64,000 nucleotides of DNA from an uncultured Paenibacillaceae bacterium (GCA_937874515.1 CALNBV010000165.1:1-64000), one strand, 5' to 3'. Counted from the stretch's first letter, positions 54,676 to 64,000 are shown. The notes: generated from the sequence alone by a model not told the origin. Numbers and translations: made by a program.

Positions 54676-55203
54676 TTAAACAATGTCCTCCCCATATCCC
54701 TTATCCTTTAATACATTACGCATAGGAACATGGATGATTATAGCGAAAATCCCATTAAACAAAACCGTGGGAATTAATTCTCGCAATAAAAAGTCTGACA
54801 TTGACATGTTAGAAAGATTAAATAGTTCATAAAATCCATAGGCTAAACTTTCATTGATAGTAGTAAGGATCAAAATCATGGAACTAGTGAAAAAAATCGT
54901 TTGATGAAAGTATCTAGCAGCTAACCCTGCACTAAAGCCCATGAGTCCCATACTTAAAGTATAGACACCAATCATATCGGTATAAATGATATCATACAAA
55001 AGGCCAAAAATTAAACCGTATACCAAACCGGTATTTTTCCCTAAATAAATCCCAATGAAAATTACTCCTGCAAGAACTAAACGTGGAACGATGGTAAAAG
55101 GAAGACCCCATGCATCAGGTACGAATACCTGAAAAATCGTTCCTTCAACTAATAGAAAAATAAACAAAATAAATGAAATGATACCTAAACGCAAATCCTT
55201 CAC
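54676..55203 (-). CDS. mreD: Rod shape-determining protein MreD
   Basis: The 175-aa membrane protein has five or six hydrophobic segments, the MreD pattern with FGLLYDIIYTDMIGVYTLSM near residues 67-86. The start is GTG at 55203 with only a weak AAAGG site; a poly-G run lies 14 nt upstream. It is part of mreBCD. Confidence 0.9.
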   Translation of the reverse strand: MKDLRLGIISFILFIFLLVEGTIFQVFVPDAWGLPFTIVPRLVLAGVIFIGIYLGKNTGLVYGLIFGLLYDIIYTDMIGVYTLSMGLMGFSAGLAARYFHQTIFFTSSMILILTTINESLAYGFYELFNLSNMSMSDFLLRELIPTVLFNGIFAIIIHVPMRNVLKDKGYGEDIV

Positions 55204-55216
55204 CCTTTAACAGGCA

Positions 55217-55229
55217 GGGGCCCCCCCCC
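55217..55229. repeat. Homopolymeric tract in the mreC-mreD gap
   Basis: Four G followed by nine C on the plus strand (nine G then four C on the coding strand), unusual in this AT-rich genome. It lies between the mreC stop and mreD start. Confidence 0.85.
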
Positions 55230-55244
55230 GTTATTTTTATTCAA

Positions 55245-56090
55245 CTACATTTTTTTCTCAATCACAAAAACCTGTTCTATTTGATAGAAATTAGCTAATG
55301 GCCGAACGTACACGGTCTGGGTTAAACCATAATCCCCATCAGTCCAACTGTCTACAACGCCAATCATTAAACCCTGAGGCATAACTTCTCCCATTCCGGA
55401 TGTGGTTACATAAGCACCTTTTGTAAGTTTGATTTGTTTAGGGACCTTTTTCATAATTAGGAAGCCCTGGTCTTTCTGCATAACGTATCCTTCAATTACC
55501 CCATAAATAGGTGCTGCTCCTGTAATGGATGCTGAAATATAATTCCCTTTCTCAATATCCATCAATAATTCTACACTGGATGAAAATGTAGAAACACTGC
55601 TTACCCGTCCGATTAAGTCCCCTTTTGCTGAAACCACAGCCATGTTGGGTTTAATCCCATCTTTCGTTCCTTTACTAATGGTGATCATATGATTCCAACG
55701 GTCAGGGGTTCTTTGAATGACTTCTGCTGTTTGTATTTTATATCCTTTTAATTTATTATCGCGGATTTCTAACATCGTCCGCAGGCGATCATTTTCACCT
55801 TTAACCTGTTCTAATTCTGCACTAACCTGGGCATAGCGATCCAAATTTGCCTTTAAGGCTTTATTTTCATTATAAATATTATAAAAATGAGTCATTTTCG
55901 TTAGAATCTCTGTGGTTCCTTGGGTAGGTTTATATAACATTCCCTGCACAGTAGAAAGGGAATCACGAATGAAAATTTCCGGCCAACTAGGAAAAGGGCG
56001 CTCCTTCATCGTAGCACCCATAATCCCAATCAGCAAAATAATGCCAATTATAATGATTATCATCTGTTTATTTTTAAAGAACGATATCAC
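55245..56090 (-). CDS. mreC: Rod shape-determining protein MreC
   Basis: The 281-aa protein has one N-terminal membrane anchor (about residues 9-26), a coiled coil (about 68-105) and the two beta-barrel domains with AVVSAKGDLIGRVSSV and TSGMGEVMPQGLMIGVV. MreC links MreB to the wall-synthesis enzymes. Confidence 0.95.
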   Translation of the reverse strand: MISFFKNKQMIIIIIGIILLIGIMGATMKERPFPSWPEIFIRDSLSTVQGMLYKPTQGTTEILTKMTHFYNIYNENKALKANLDRYAQVSAELEQVKGENDRLRTMLEIRDNKLKGYKIQTAEVIQRTPDRWNHMITISKGTKDGIKPNMAVVSAKGDLIGRVSSVSTFSSSVELLMDIEKGNYISASITGAAPIYGVIEGYVMQKDQGFLIMKKVPKQIKLTKGAYVTTSGMGEVMPQGLMIGVVDSWTDGDYGLTQTVYVRPLANFYQIEQVFVIEKKM

Positions 56091-56104
56091 ACTTGAACAC
56101 CCGC

Positions 56105-57145
56105 TTACCGATTCCTGCTGGAACGTGTTGTTATGCCAGTTTTAGATTTAAATAAGTGTAAGTTTTCTAATGCCCGTCCGGTTCCGATAGCAACACAATC
56201 CAGAGGATTTTCTGCAACAAGTACTGGCATTCCTGTTTCGTTCGTTAATAGACGGTCTAAGTTGCGGAGCAAAGCACCGCCACCAGTTAACACAATTCCC
56301 CTGTCAATAATATCTGCGGCTAATTCTGGTGGGCTTTTTTCCAGGGTGATTTTCACTGCTTCAATAATTGAAGAAACGGTTTCATGTAAAGCCCCAGCAA
56401 TTTCTTCTGCAGAAACGGTGATTGTTTTCGGCAATCCTGAAATTAAATCTCTCCCTCTAATATCCATTAATTCCTCTTTTTCAGGTGGAATCGCGGAACC
56501 GATTTCCATTTTGAGAGTTTCAGCTGTTCTTTCTCCAATCATTAAACTATACTTTTTCTTAATATATTGGATGATTGCATCATCCAATTCATCCCCAGCA
56601 ACGCGAATGGATTTACTTGTAACAATTCCCCCCAGGGAGATAATAGCAACTTCTGTTGTGCCCCCGCCAATATCTACTACCATACTGCCTGTAGGCTCCC
56701 AAACGGGTAAATCTGCACCAATGGCAGCTGCAAAAGGTTCTTCAATAGTGAATGCTTCTTTCGCCCCTGCCAATCTAGTTGCATCTTCTACTGCCCGCTT
56801 TTCTACAGCTGTTATTCCAGAAGGAACACAAACCATTACATTGGGTTTCCGTGAAAAATAACCCCGATTCTTTTGGGCCTGATCAATAAAATAACGAAGC
56901 ATAGTTGCTGTCGTCTCAAAATCTGCAATAACTCCATCTTTCATAGGTCGTACGGCCACAATATTACCCGGGGTACGTCCAATCATACTTTTCGCGTCAT
57001 TTCCAACCGCTTCTATGCTGCCAGTATCTGTACGAATAGCAACAACAGATGGCTCTCTTACCACAATTCCTTTTGCTTTCTCGTAAACCAATGTATTCGC
57101 TGTACCTAAATCGATACCCATATCTCTACCAAAGCTTCCAAACAT
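56105..57145 (-). CDS. mreB: Actin-like cell-shape protein MreB
   Basis: The 346-aa protein has [14 protein letters not shown], the [14 protein letters not shown] phosphate loop, and [15 protein letters not shown]. It guides elongation of the lateral wall. The ATG at 57145 gives the usual [14 protein letters not shown] start; a GTG lies one codon before. It is upstream of mreCD. Confidence 0.97.
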   Translation of the reverse strand: MFGSFGRDMGIDLGTANTLVYEKAKGIVVREPSVVAIRTDTGSIEAVGNDAKSMIGRTPGNIVAVRPMKDGVIADFETTATMLRYFIDQAQKNRGYFSRKPNVMVCVPSGITAVEKRAVEDATRLAGAKEAFTIEEPFAAAIGADLPVWEPTGSMVVDIGGGTTEVAIISLGGIVTSKSIRVAGDELDDAIIQYIKKKYSLMIGERTAETLKMEIGSAIPPEKEELMDIRGRDLISGLPKTITVSAEEIAGALHETVSSIIEAVKITLEKSPPELAADIIDRGIVLTGGGALLRNLDRLLTNETGMPVLVAENPLDCVAIGTGRALENLHLFKSKTGITTRSSRNR

Positions 57146-57187
57146 CACATTTTTACTCCCTTCGTAAATAAAGCAGAATCATTTCCG

Positions 57188-57898
57188 CTAAACAAAGTGA
57201 CCTTTCTCTTTCAAACTATAGAAACGACCATCACCAATAATAAGATGATCTAACAAATCAATTCCAATTATTTTCCCTGCATCAAGAAGTCGGCGCGTTA
57301 CTTCAATATCCTCCCTGCTCGGGTTGGGGTCACCACTTGGATGATTATGTAGACAGATTAGGGAAGCACTGCTACGCCGAATCGCTTCTTTATATACTTC
57401 ACGGGGGTGAACAATGGAAGAATTTAAACTGCCAATAAAGACAGTTTCCTTACCTATTACCTGATTTTTCGTATTTAAATAGAGACAAACAAAATGCTCT
57501 TGCGTATGGTATCGCAAATCTTCCATCATAAGACTAGCAACATCCTGAGGAGAACGAATCGTAGGCCGATTGGGAATGACAGATGTAGCAATTCTTTTTC
57601 CCAATTCTAATCCTGCAGCAATTTGCAATGCTTTTGCAGGTCCAATCCCACGTATCATTACTAATTCATCATACGTAATAGATTTTAATCCTCTTAATTC
57701 ACCCACTTGATTTAATATTCGACAGGCTAGGGACAGAACCGATTCTTCAGAAGTTCCTGTTCGCAGTAGAATCGCAAGTAATTCTGCATTGGAAAGAGAG
57801 TCAGCACCTTGTTGAATCATTCTTTCTCTTGGTCTCTCTGAAACGGGAACATCACGAATCATTGGATGTGAACGAGGTATACTAGAATCATTGCTCAT
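57188..57898 (-). CDS. radC: RadC/JAMM-family protein
   Basis: The 236-aa protein has an N-terminal helix-hairpin-helix region (IRGIGPAKALQIAAGLELGKR) and a JAMM-type metal motif HNHPSGDPNPSREDIEVT. RadC is common but its function is unsettled; it is not essential for repair in B. subtilis. The gene lies between maf and mreB, as in that species. Confidence 0.95.
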   Translation of the reverse strand: MSNDSSIPRSHPMIRDVPVSERPRERMIQQGADSLSNAELLAILLRTGTSEESVLSLACRILNQVGELRGLKSITYDELVMIRGIGPAKALQIAAGLELGKRIATSVIPNRPTIRSPQDVASLMMEDLRYHTQEHFVCLYLNTKNQVIGKETVFIGSLNSSIVHPREVYKEAIRRSSASLICLHNHPSGDPNPSREDIEVTRRLLDAGKIIGIDLLDHLIIGDGRFYSLKEKGHFV

Positions 57899-57961
57899 GG
57901 GTAATCCCCCACTTTATCAAAATTCATATGGGGTTAAAAACCTCTTCCAGAAACTCCCATA

Positions 57962-58567
57962 CTACAATAATTGTACACCAAATTCTTCCAATAAGTCACT
58001 TGTTAATCCCAAAGGCAATCCAACTACAGAAAAATAATCTCCTTCAATTCCTTGAATTAAAAGGGCTCCCTTTCCCTGGATTCCATATGCACCCGCTTTG
58101 TCCAAAGGTTCCCCTGTCCCGATATAACGTTGAATTCGTTGATCATTTAATTCCTTCATTGTTACTCTCGTTCGGCAAAATCCACTTTTAAGCAAACCCC
58201 TTTGGCCATCAACAACACAAACCCCGGTATATACATCATGAATCTTTCCTTGTAAAACCTTAAGCATACGTGCAGCATCCTCAGGACTTGAAGGCTTGCC
58301 AAGTACTTTGCCATCTAAAACGACAATGGTATCCGCGCCAATAACTAAAAAGGCCTCTTCGTGGGTTTTCCCATATTCTTGTACCACGTCTTGTGCTTTT
58401 CTTTCTGCTAATATCCGAACATAATCAGCGGGTTCAACTGCTTCATCAACCATTTCATCTGCAGAACTGGGAAAAACAACATAATCCAATCCTAAACCTT
58501 GCAATAATTCTTTTCTCCGTGCTGAACTGGATGCTAAAACGATTGTTTTTCCAGACACAATTTTCAC
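57962..58567 (-). CDS. maf: Maf-family nucleotide pyrophosphatase
   Basis: The 201-aa protein has LASSSARRKELLQGLGL at the N-terminus and the catalytic IGADTIVVLDGKVLGKP. Maf proteins hydrolyse non-canonical or UTP/dTTP nucleotides and affect septum formation. The start is GTG. The 177-bp gap upstream holds a terminator at 58744-58763; I see nothing else there. Confidence 0.95.
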   Translation of the reverse strand: MKIVSGKTIVLASSSARRKELLQGLGLDYVVFPSSADEMVDEAVEPADYVRILAERKAQDVVQEYGKTHEEAFLVIGADTIVVLDGKVLGKPSSPEDAARMLKVLQGKIHDVYTGVCVVDGQRGLLKSGFCRTRVTMKELNDQRIQRYIGTGEPLDKAGAYGIQGKGALLIQGIEGDYFSVVGLPLGLTSDLLEEFGVQLL

Positions 58568-58733
58568 CTGCTTTTCCTATCTCAAATGTTTCACATAGTA
58601 TGTATTATGCACGAATTGCCAAAGAAACATAATCCAATTATTAGTTTAGCAAAGTCCTATCTTCAACACAACAAAATTACGACAACATATGTTACTATAT
58701 TGTGTGTAAGAATGTAGAAAACCCCTTATTGAC

Positions 58734-58763
58734 CAAAAAAAATGTCAGGAAACTTTCCCTGAC
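58734..58763 (-). terminator. Terminator of the SPOR-protein gene
   Basis: Stem GTCAGG / CCTGAC with an 8-nt loop overlaps the stop codon and is followed on the minus strand by ATTTTTTTT. Confidence 0.8.
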
Positions 58764-59650
58764 CGAAAATCTTTTTCTTTTGTATAAAAACGAAGCAAAT
58801 TCCCCTGTAATTGCAACCATTGACTTTTTTTAGCTGCATTTACTGCTCCCTTTAATTCATTTAGGCTGTTTTCCAAAGGAGACTTTCTTGTATCTGGCAA
58901 TAAGCCCGATACTATGCTCTCCTGTTTTAAAAGTGTTTCATGAAGCTGTGTGACTTTATCATTTGCCTGGCCCGAGGTGTTAGCATTCACCGCCAGCAAT
59001 TGAAATAATTCCCTTTCCGTGGCGCTCATCGCCTTCAATTGACTTATGGTTTCCTGGCTTGTTGTAGAAGGAACCTTAAACCCTAAGGAACCAGTGGGTA
59101 TTTTTTTATCTTTAATCATGACTGGAATATTTTTTGATCGATAAAATTGGGCAATAGACAGTGCTTCGTCCCTTGAAGAAGCAATCCCAACATAAACAAT
59201 ATATTTTCCATCCTCCTGGATGACTTCAACAGGCTGTTGTTTATTTTTAAATTCAGTTGCCTTCCTATTAGCACTTTCCTGAGCGGTAAACACCCCGGCT
59301 TGTACCAAAAAAACATTTATTTCATTAAGAGAAATACTCATTTCTTTATCATTCGTAGAAACAACTGTACTCTTGATTGGCTGGGTAACCTGTCCCGCTT
59401 TATTAATATCCCCCGGATTAATAAAGGTTTGCAGTAGAGCATAGCCAAAGATCAAGCCAACGGTAACGCCCCCTCCAATCACTGCTAACTTTTTTAATAA
59501 ATCCTTAGGTTTTCGAGGGGTTTCTTTACCTGGATATCGTTTAAAGTCATCAAGATTAAAAGATGGTATGACATTTTCTTCGTTAATATGATTCTTTTTC
59601 TCATCCCCTGGTTCTTTTGGCCGAATCGAATAAGAAATTTGATGTTTCAT
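58745..59650 (-). CDS. spoIIB: SpoIIB-like SPOR-domain protein
   Basis: The 301-aa product has a charged N-terminal cytoplasmic part, one membrane segment (about residues 75-95, GGGVTVGLIFGYALLQTF) and an extracytoplasmic SPOR domain (VFLVQAGVFTAQESANRKA then YIVYVGIASSRDEALSIAQFYRSK). SPOR domains bind denuded septal peptidoglycan. The place between maf and comC matches SpoIIB. The ATG at 59650 has GGGAGGG. Confidence 0.8.
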   Translation of the reverse strand: MKHQISYSIRPKEPGDEKKNHINEENVIPSFNLDDFKRYPGKETPRKPKDLLKKLAVIGGGVTVGLIFGYALLQTFINPGDINKAGQVTQPIKSTVVSTNDKEMSISLNEINVFLVQAGVFTAQESANRKATEFKNKQQPVEVIQEDGKYIVYVGIASSRDEALSIAQFYRSKNIPVMIKDKKIPTGSLGFKVPSTTSQETISQLKAMSATERELFQLLAVNANTSGQANDKVTQLHETLLKQESIVSGLLPDTRKSPLENSLNELKGAVNAAKKSQWLQLQGNLLRFYTKEKDFRSGKVS

Positions 59651-59714
59651 CGGGAACCCTCCCTCATTTTTTCTTTCTACATCCATTTTATGAGACAGGC
59701 TCTCTAATTATGTT

Positions 59715-60470
59715 TTAATACATCAGTTTCCAGTACCAATCTAAAATCGACTCACCCCATAAAATAGCGACTAAGCACCCTGCAGCAATAAAGGGACCAA
59801 AGGGAATTTTGCTTTTTCTTCCTCCACCTTTAAACAAAATGAGAAAAGAACCGTAAATGGATCCTGTTACAGTTGCAATAAGGATGGATAATAGCAAAAG
59901 GGGGTAACCAAGCACCAACCCGGATACTGTAAATAATTTGATATCTCCTCCTCCCATCCCTCCTTTGGAAACAACGGCAATCAAGTAAAAAATAACAAAT
60001 CCAAGTAACATACCCACAAGGTGTTTCCATATTTGTGACGTAGGCATGAAAAATAGAAAAAAGAGAAACAGAAAAAAGAAAGGAAAGAGAATCTTGTCCG
60101 GAATGATTTGATAAAAGATATCTGATACTGTGACAATCATGAACATAGAAATAAAAAAAATCACATAAACAAATTGCCAGGACCATCCGTATTTATGAAA
60201 AGCTAATAAAAATAGCACCCCGGTTAACAACTCGAAAAAGGGATAGACCGGCGATATTTTTCTTTGGCAATAGCCGCATTTTCCCCTCCTAAGCAAAAAG
60301 GAACCAATTGGAATTAAATCCATTGGCTCAAGTCTTTTATTACATCCAGGGCAATGGGATGGAGGATAAAGGATTGATTCATGGAGAGGCACTCGCAACC
60401 CCACCACATTAAAAAATGAACCGAAGAGTAAACCAACAAGAAATATGAACCCATATTCCATGGCCATCAT
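59715..60470 (-). CDS. comC: Type 4 prepilin peptidase (ComC/PilD)
   Basis: This membrane aspartyl protease cleaves and methylates type 4 prepilins. The product has a GSFFNVVGLRVP N-terminal stretch, two CxxC pairs (CPGC and CGYC) in the cytoplasmic loop, and GGGDIKLF with one active Asp; the other is in VSDIFYQIIPD. I use the ATG at 60470 just beyond the pilT stop. A lone prepilin peptidase here is the ComC of competence. Confidence 0.92.
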   Translation of the reverse strand: MMAMEYGFIFLVGLLFGSFFNVVGLRVPLHESILYPPSHCPGCNKRLEPMDLIPIGSFLLRRGKCGYCQRKISPVYPFFELLTGVLFLLAFHKYGWSWQFVYVIFFISMFMIVTVSDIFYQIIPDKILFPFFFLFLFFLFFMPTSQIWKHLVGMLLGFVIFYLIAVVSKGGMGGGDIKLFTVSGLVLGYPLLLLSILIATVTGSIYGSFLILFKGGGRKSKIPFGPFIAAGCLVAILWGESILDWYWKLMY

Positions 60471-60471
60471 T

Positions 60472-61506
60472 TTACATGTCACTCAAATGATTTTCTACAG
60501 TTTCTTTCGTAACATATCCACCTTTGATTAAATCTTTAATGGACATATCAAGGGTATGCATTCCTATATCTCTGCTAGTTTGCATCACACTTTTAATTTG
60601 ATGGATCTTTTCAACACGAATAAGATTGGCGATTGCTGGTGTATTCACAAGAATTTCTGTCGCTGCAATTCGCCCTCCACCTATTTTGGGAAAAAGGCGT
60701 TGGGAGATTACCCCGACAAGAACTGAAGAAAGCTGTAAGCGGATTTCAGATTGTTGATGCCCTGGAAAAACCCCAATAATACGGTCAATGGTTTGGGGAG
60801 CATCTGAGGTATGCAATGTTCCAAAAACAAGATGCCCTGTTTCTGCTGCTGTAATCGCAATATTAATGGTTTCTAAATCCCTCATTTCACCAACCAGAAT
60901 GACATCTGGATCTTGCCGTAAAGAAGCTCTTAATCCACTAGCAAAGTTATTCGTATCAAATCCTACTTCCCTTTGATTAATAATGGAGTTATTATGTTTA
61001 TGCAAAAACTCAATAGGATCCTCCAGGGTAATAATATGCTTTTTCATGGTCCGGTTTATATAATTAATCATTGATGCAATGGTTGTTGATTTCCCGCTTC
61101 CTGTTGGGCCTGTTACCAGAATTAAACCCTGGGGTTCATGGCAAAACTGTCTAATTCTATCCGGCATTCCCAGGCTTTCCAAAGTAGGCATTTTTGAAGG
61201 TATGACACGGGCGGCAATACATACATTCTTTTTTCCCTTGTACACATTAACCCTGAATCTATATAACTCCCCTAAACTATATGAAAAGTCCACCTCACCA
61301 TGTTCTTGGAAATGAGGATATAAAGGCTCAGGAACCAGTTTTTTTGCCATGCTTTCCGTATCCTCATGGGTTAGTAACGTTTCCCCTTCTTTGATTAATT
61401 CCCCATCCACACGATAAATTGGGGGAGATCCCACTGTAATATGTAAATCCGATGCTTTGATCTCACCTGCTTTTTTTAATAATTCAAATATGTTGTCCCC
61501 AGACAT
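60472..61506 (-). CDS. pilT: Type IV pilus retraction ATPase PilT
   Basis: PilT drives pilus disassembly. The 344-aa product has ASDLHITVGSPP, Walker A GPTGSGKSTT, the Asp box ITLEDPIEF, Walker B ILVGEMRDLETI and the AIRNLIRVEK-like NTPAIANLIRVEKIHQ. The ATG at 61506 has GGAGGG. No pilB, pilC or pilin gene is in the window. It overlaps comC slightly or abuts it. Confidence 0.94.
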   Translation of the reverse strand: MSGDNIFELLKKAGEIKASDLHITVGSPPIYRVDGELIKEGETLLTHEDTESMAKKLVPEPLYPHFQEHGEVDFSYSLGELYRFRVNVYKGKKNVCIAARVIPSKMPTLESLGMPDRIRQFCHEPQGLILVTGPTGSGKSTTIASMINYINRTMKKHIITLEDPIEFLHKHNNSIINQREVGFDTNNFASGLRASLRQDPDVILVGEMRDLETINIAITAAETGHLVFGTLHTSDAPQTIDRIIGVFPGHQQSEIRLQLSSVLVGVISQRLFPKIGGGRIAATEILVNTPAIANLIRVEKIHQIKSVMQTSRDIGMHTLDMSIKDLIKGGYVTKETVENHLSDM

Positions 61507-61620
61507 TTCAATCCCTCCACCTTTTCGTCTATTATTCATCATTTCCTCCTTTGCTTATCATTATGACATGAATCTTTCTTACTTCCATTTTATACCATAA
61601 AATTATGTTTTTACATATAA

Positions 61621-61648
61621 AAAAAAGCCCCCTATTGGGGACTTTTTA
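61621..61648 (-). terminator. Terminator overlapping the murC stop
   Basis: A stem of AAAAAG-c-CCCC with GGGG-a-CTTTTT contains the murC stop codon in its loop side; on the minus strand it ends in CTTTTTTTT. Confidence 0.75.
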
Positions 61649-63044
61649 ATTTTTCTACAAGTTTATATGCCACATTCCAAATATCTCCTGCACCCATTGT
61701 AATAACAAGGTCGCCAGGCTGACTATTTTCTAATAAGTAGCTTACAATTTCTTCTTTAGAGGAGATATAAGAGGTATTAGGATTGCTATTTGTTTTTATA
61801 AGTTCTACCAGTTTATTAGCACTAACTCCCTCAATCTCAGGATCATTTGCCGGTGAATAAATATCTGTAATAATGACCTGATCAGCATCTTTAAATGCCT
61901 TACTAAACTCATCCAGAAGGAAGAAAGTCCGTGTATACCGCTGTGGTTGGAATATCCCCAGGGTTCTCCGTTTCGTTTCCCGGCCTGCTTTTAAGGTTGC
62001 TTCGATTTCTGTAGGATGATGGGCATAATCGTCCACCACCAGAATATCCTTTACCTCACCAATGACTTGAAAACGACGTTTTGCTCCATGAAAATAAAAG
62101 ATTGCCTCTTTAATTTCAGCAAAAGTTAATCCAGCATTCATACATACCGCTGTGGTAGCAAGAGCATTATAAACATTATGAAGTCCTGGTACAGATAAAG
62201 TCATTGGCCCTAATAAATTTCCATCTTGATACACATCAAAGGAAATTTTACGATCACCGGGAACGATATTATTCGCAGTGAAGTTGGCCTTTCTGTCAAT
62301 ACCATAGGTAATGAAGGCCTCCTGGTTTGGTTGCCGTTCCATTAATTCCCGAACATATCCATCATCCACACAAACCACAGATTTTCCATTGGGTTTAACC
62401 AAACCAAAAAACTTATGGTAAGCATTCTTTAAATTCGCAAAATCCCCATCGTAATTTTCTAAATGGTCAGGTTCGATATTTAAAACAACCGCCAATTCCG
62501 GTTGATATTCCAAAAAGGAGCCATCACTTTCATCCGCTTCGGCAACAACATACTCCCCTTTGCCAGCTGAAGCATTGCTGCCAATTCCCATAATCTCCCC
62601 ACCAATGACATAGGTAGGATCAATGCCACATCGTACCATAACAGTAGATATCATAGATGAAGTTGTTGTTTTGCCATGAGCACCAGCAACAGCAATTCCT
62701 TTTTTTCTGTTTAAAATCCAGGCTAACATTTGGGAGCGATGCAATAATGTTATGCCTAATTGTTTTGCAGTGTTTAATTCAATATTATTTGTTGGGATAT
62801 CTGTGGAATACACCACCACATCCGCCCCTTTAATATTTTCCGCGCTATGACCAATGAACACCTGTGCCCCGCCGGCTTCGAGTTTATCCGTTAACTCTTT
62901 CCGGGCCACATCCGAACCAGTCACTGTGAACCCCATTTCCAACATGACGCGAGCAACAGCGCTCATGCCATAGCCACCAATTCCAATAAAATGCACATGT
63001 TTAAAATGATCTAGATGCTGTGGGTGTTCTGTTGGAGTGCCCAT
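61632..63044 (-). CDS. murC: UDP-N-acetylmuramate--L-alanine ligase MurC
   Basis: MurC adds L-alanine to UDP-MurNAc, the first peptide step of peptidoglycan synthesis. The product has HFIGIGGYGMSAVA, the ATP loop AGAHGKTTTSSM, EADESDGSF and VDDYAHHPTEI. I prefer the ATG at 63044 after GGTGAG; an ATG four codons upstream overlaps folC. It is coupled to folC. Confidence 0.96.
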   Translation of the reverse strand: MGTPTEHPQHLDHFKHVHFIGIGGYGMSAVARVMLEMGFTVTGSDVARKELTDKLEAGGAQVFIGHSAENIKGADVVVYSTDIPTNNIELNTAKQLGITLLHRSQMLAWILNRKKGIAVAGAHGKTTTSSMISTVMVRCGIDPTYVIGGEIMGIGSNASAGKGEYVVAEADESDGSFLEYQPELAVVLNIEPDHLENYDGDFANLKNAYHKFFGLVKPNGKSVVCVDDGYVRELMERQPNQEAFITYGIDRKANFTANNIVPGDRKISFDVYQDGNLLGPMTLSVPGLHNVYNALATTAVCMNAGLTFAEIKEAIFYFHGAKRRFQVIGEVKDILVVDDYAHHPTEIEATLKAGRETKRRTLGIFQPQRYTRTFFLLDEFSKAFKDADQVIITDIYSPANDPEIEGVSANKLVELIKTNSNPNTSYISSKEEIVSYLLENSQPGDLVITMGAGDIWNVAYKLVEKLKSPQ

Positions 63045-63045
63045 C

Positions 63046-64000
63046 TTACTCACCATCTTTCCTATTCAAATTCAACCATTCATTTCTAATATCCGAAATA
63101 AAATATAAAGAACCAACCACCAATAGGATCCCATCTTCAGTTAGTGAAGCCGTACATTGATTGAATGCTTCCCGCCAATCTGCAATGACTTGCACATCCA
63201 GGGTTGGGCGAACCTGAATAAAGTGTTTTGCCACTTCTTCAGGAACTGCCTTGCGGGGATGAGCAACAGCTGTAACTGTTACATGTTTACCATAAGGAGC
63301 AAGGATGTCTACCATTTTTCCATAGGGTTTATCATGTAACACAGCAAAGAGAAGATTTATTTTCGTATCAGGATAAAAATCATCCAGAGTTTTAGCCAGG
63401 GCCCGAACCCCTTCTTCATTGTGTGCTCCATCTAAAATAATTGTCGGCTTTTCATTTATTTTTTCAAACCGGCCAGGCCAACTTGTTTTTATTAATCCCT
63501 GGCGAATATGTTCTTCCTCAATATACATTGCATAATAACTTTTTAGTACCTGTAATGCCATTAACGCTAAAGATGCATTGGCAATTTGGTGTTCACCTAA
63601 TAAGGAAACCTGTACTTGCTGCAAAGAGGAAAATAGACTATGAAAATCAAATGTTTCTCTGCCCACACCAGGTTGGGGATGTTTTCTTTCCCTGAAAAAT
63701 TCCTTCCCTGCGGCATAGACTGTTGCCTTTTTCTTTTTGGCTTCTTCTATAATTACAGATAAACTCTCTGCATTTTGAATCCCTGTGACAACAGGAACCC
63801 CGTTCTTAATAATTCCTGCTTTGTCACCGGCAATTTCCTGTAAGGTAGCCCCTAAAATATTCATATGGTCAAATCCCACATTTGTAATGACAGACACAAT
63901 GGGAGTCACTACATTTGTAGAATCCAACCGACCACCTAACCCCGTTTCCCATACGACTATATCAGGAAAAGAAATCTTTGCAAAGTATACAATAGCAAGA
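63046..64000 (-). CDS. folC: Folylpolyglutamate/dihydrofolate synthase FolC, 5' end outside window
   Basis: This is the C-terminal two thirds of FolC, which adds glutamate to folates. The reading frame is open to the window edge and shows WETGLGGRLDSTNVV, ITNVGFDHMNILG, the substrate-lysine region DKAGIIK, and ILDGAHNEEGV. It follows the Bacillales order comC ... folC, here with pilT and murC in between. Confidence 0.94.
   Translation of the reverse strand, partial: LAIVYFAKISFPDIVVWETGLGGRLDSTNVVTPIVSVITNVGFDHMNILGATLQEIAGDKAGIIKNGVPVVTGIQNAESLSVIIEEAKKKKATVYAAGKEFFRERKHPQPGVGRETFDFHSLFSSLQQVQVSLLGEHQIANASLALMALQVLKSYYAMYIEEEHIRQGLIKTSWPGRFEKINEKPTIILDGAHNEEGVRALAKTLDDFYPDTKINLLFAVLHDKPYGKMVDILAPYGKHVTVTAVAHPRKAVPEEVAKHFIQVRPTLDVQVIADWREAFNQCTASLTEDGILLVVGSLYFISDIRNEWLNLNRKDGE

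Noticed and set aside
56133..56861. 242-codon plus-strand open frame opposite mreB
   Set aside because: It lies wholly antisense to mreB and reflects that gene's codon bias; no start signal or family resemblance.

Overview
The window is AT-rich chromosomal DNA from an endospore-forming member of the Bacillales (Bacillota). The case rests on sporulation genes (spoVB, bofC, safA, spo0B, spoIVFA/FB, a SpoIIB-like SPOR protein), strong AGGAGG-type ribosome binding sites, and gene order close to Bacillus subtilis: recJ-secDF-comN-spoVB-yajC-tgt-queA-ruvBA-bofC-safA-pheA-thrBC-hom-pheB/thrR-obg-spo0B on one side, and rpmA-prp-rplU-spoIVFB-spoIVFA-minDC-mreDCB-radC-maf-spoIIB-comC-folC on the other. 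I cannot name the species. Nearly every core gene lies on the minus strand.

Layout. 1-7.6 kb: recJ (cut by the window edge), Sec accessory proteins, comN, spoVB, a CorA transporter, a YrzE-like membrane protein and a GIY-YIG protein. 7.3-12.4 kb: yajC, queuosine genes tgt/queA, ruvBA, bofC. 12.6-18.2 kb: a SafA-like LysM coat protein and the Phe/Thr operon. 18.2-20.1 kb: obg and spo0B. 47.6-64 kb: L27/Prp/L21, RNase G, sporulation protease pair, RodA, MinCD, MreBCD, RadC, Maf, SPOR protein, prepilin peptidase, PilT, MurC, FolC (cut by the edge).

Between spo0B and rpmA, which adjoin in B. subtilis, lie about 27 kb of accessory DNA (20.16-46.8 kb) devoted mostly to aerobic breakdown of aromatic compounds. 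It holds a polyferredoxin/Crp-Fnr pair; an aldehyde dehydrogenase; two identical copies of a PaaA-type diiron oxygenase gene; a flavodoxin; an inactive-looking Mrr-fold protein; a branched-chain-amino-acid-type ABC importer; PaaX; a phenylacetate-type CoA ligase and beta-oxidation set (PaaK, two crotonases, two hydroxyacyl-CoA dehydrogenase-like proteins, two thiolases, two PaaI thioesterases, an EthD protein); and a meta-cleavage operon (flavin hydroxylase, extradiol dioxygenase, 2Fe-2S ferredoxin, C-C hydrolase) with a divergent XylR_N-V4R-PucR-type regulator. PaaB, PaaC, PaaD, PaaE and PaaZ are absent from the window.

The main new observation is a shared 21-bp palindrome, ATAACGT-N7-ACGTTAT, found at six places in the island. 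At three promoters it sits at exactly the same distance (10 nt) downstream of a TTGACR-N18-TATACT promoter. This ties the diiron oxygenase copies, the Mrr-fold protein and the CoA-thioester operon, and probably the aldehyde dehydrogenase, flavodoxin and a 93-aa orphan, into one regulon. The two oxygenase genes are identical over 772 bp although their flanks have diverged, and the flanks of one copy look like what remains after loss of an aldehyde dehydrogenase gene. A family of structured repeats with covarying stems borders these operons.
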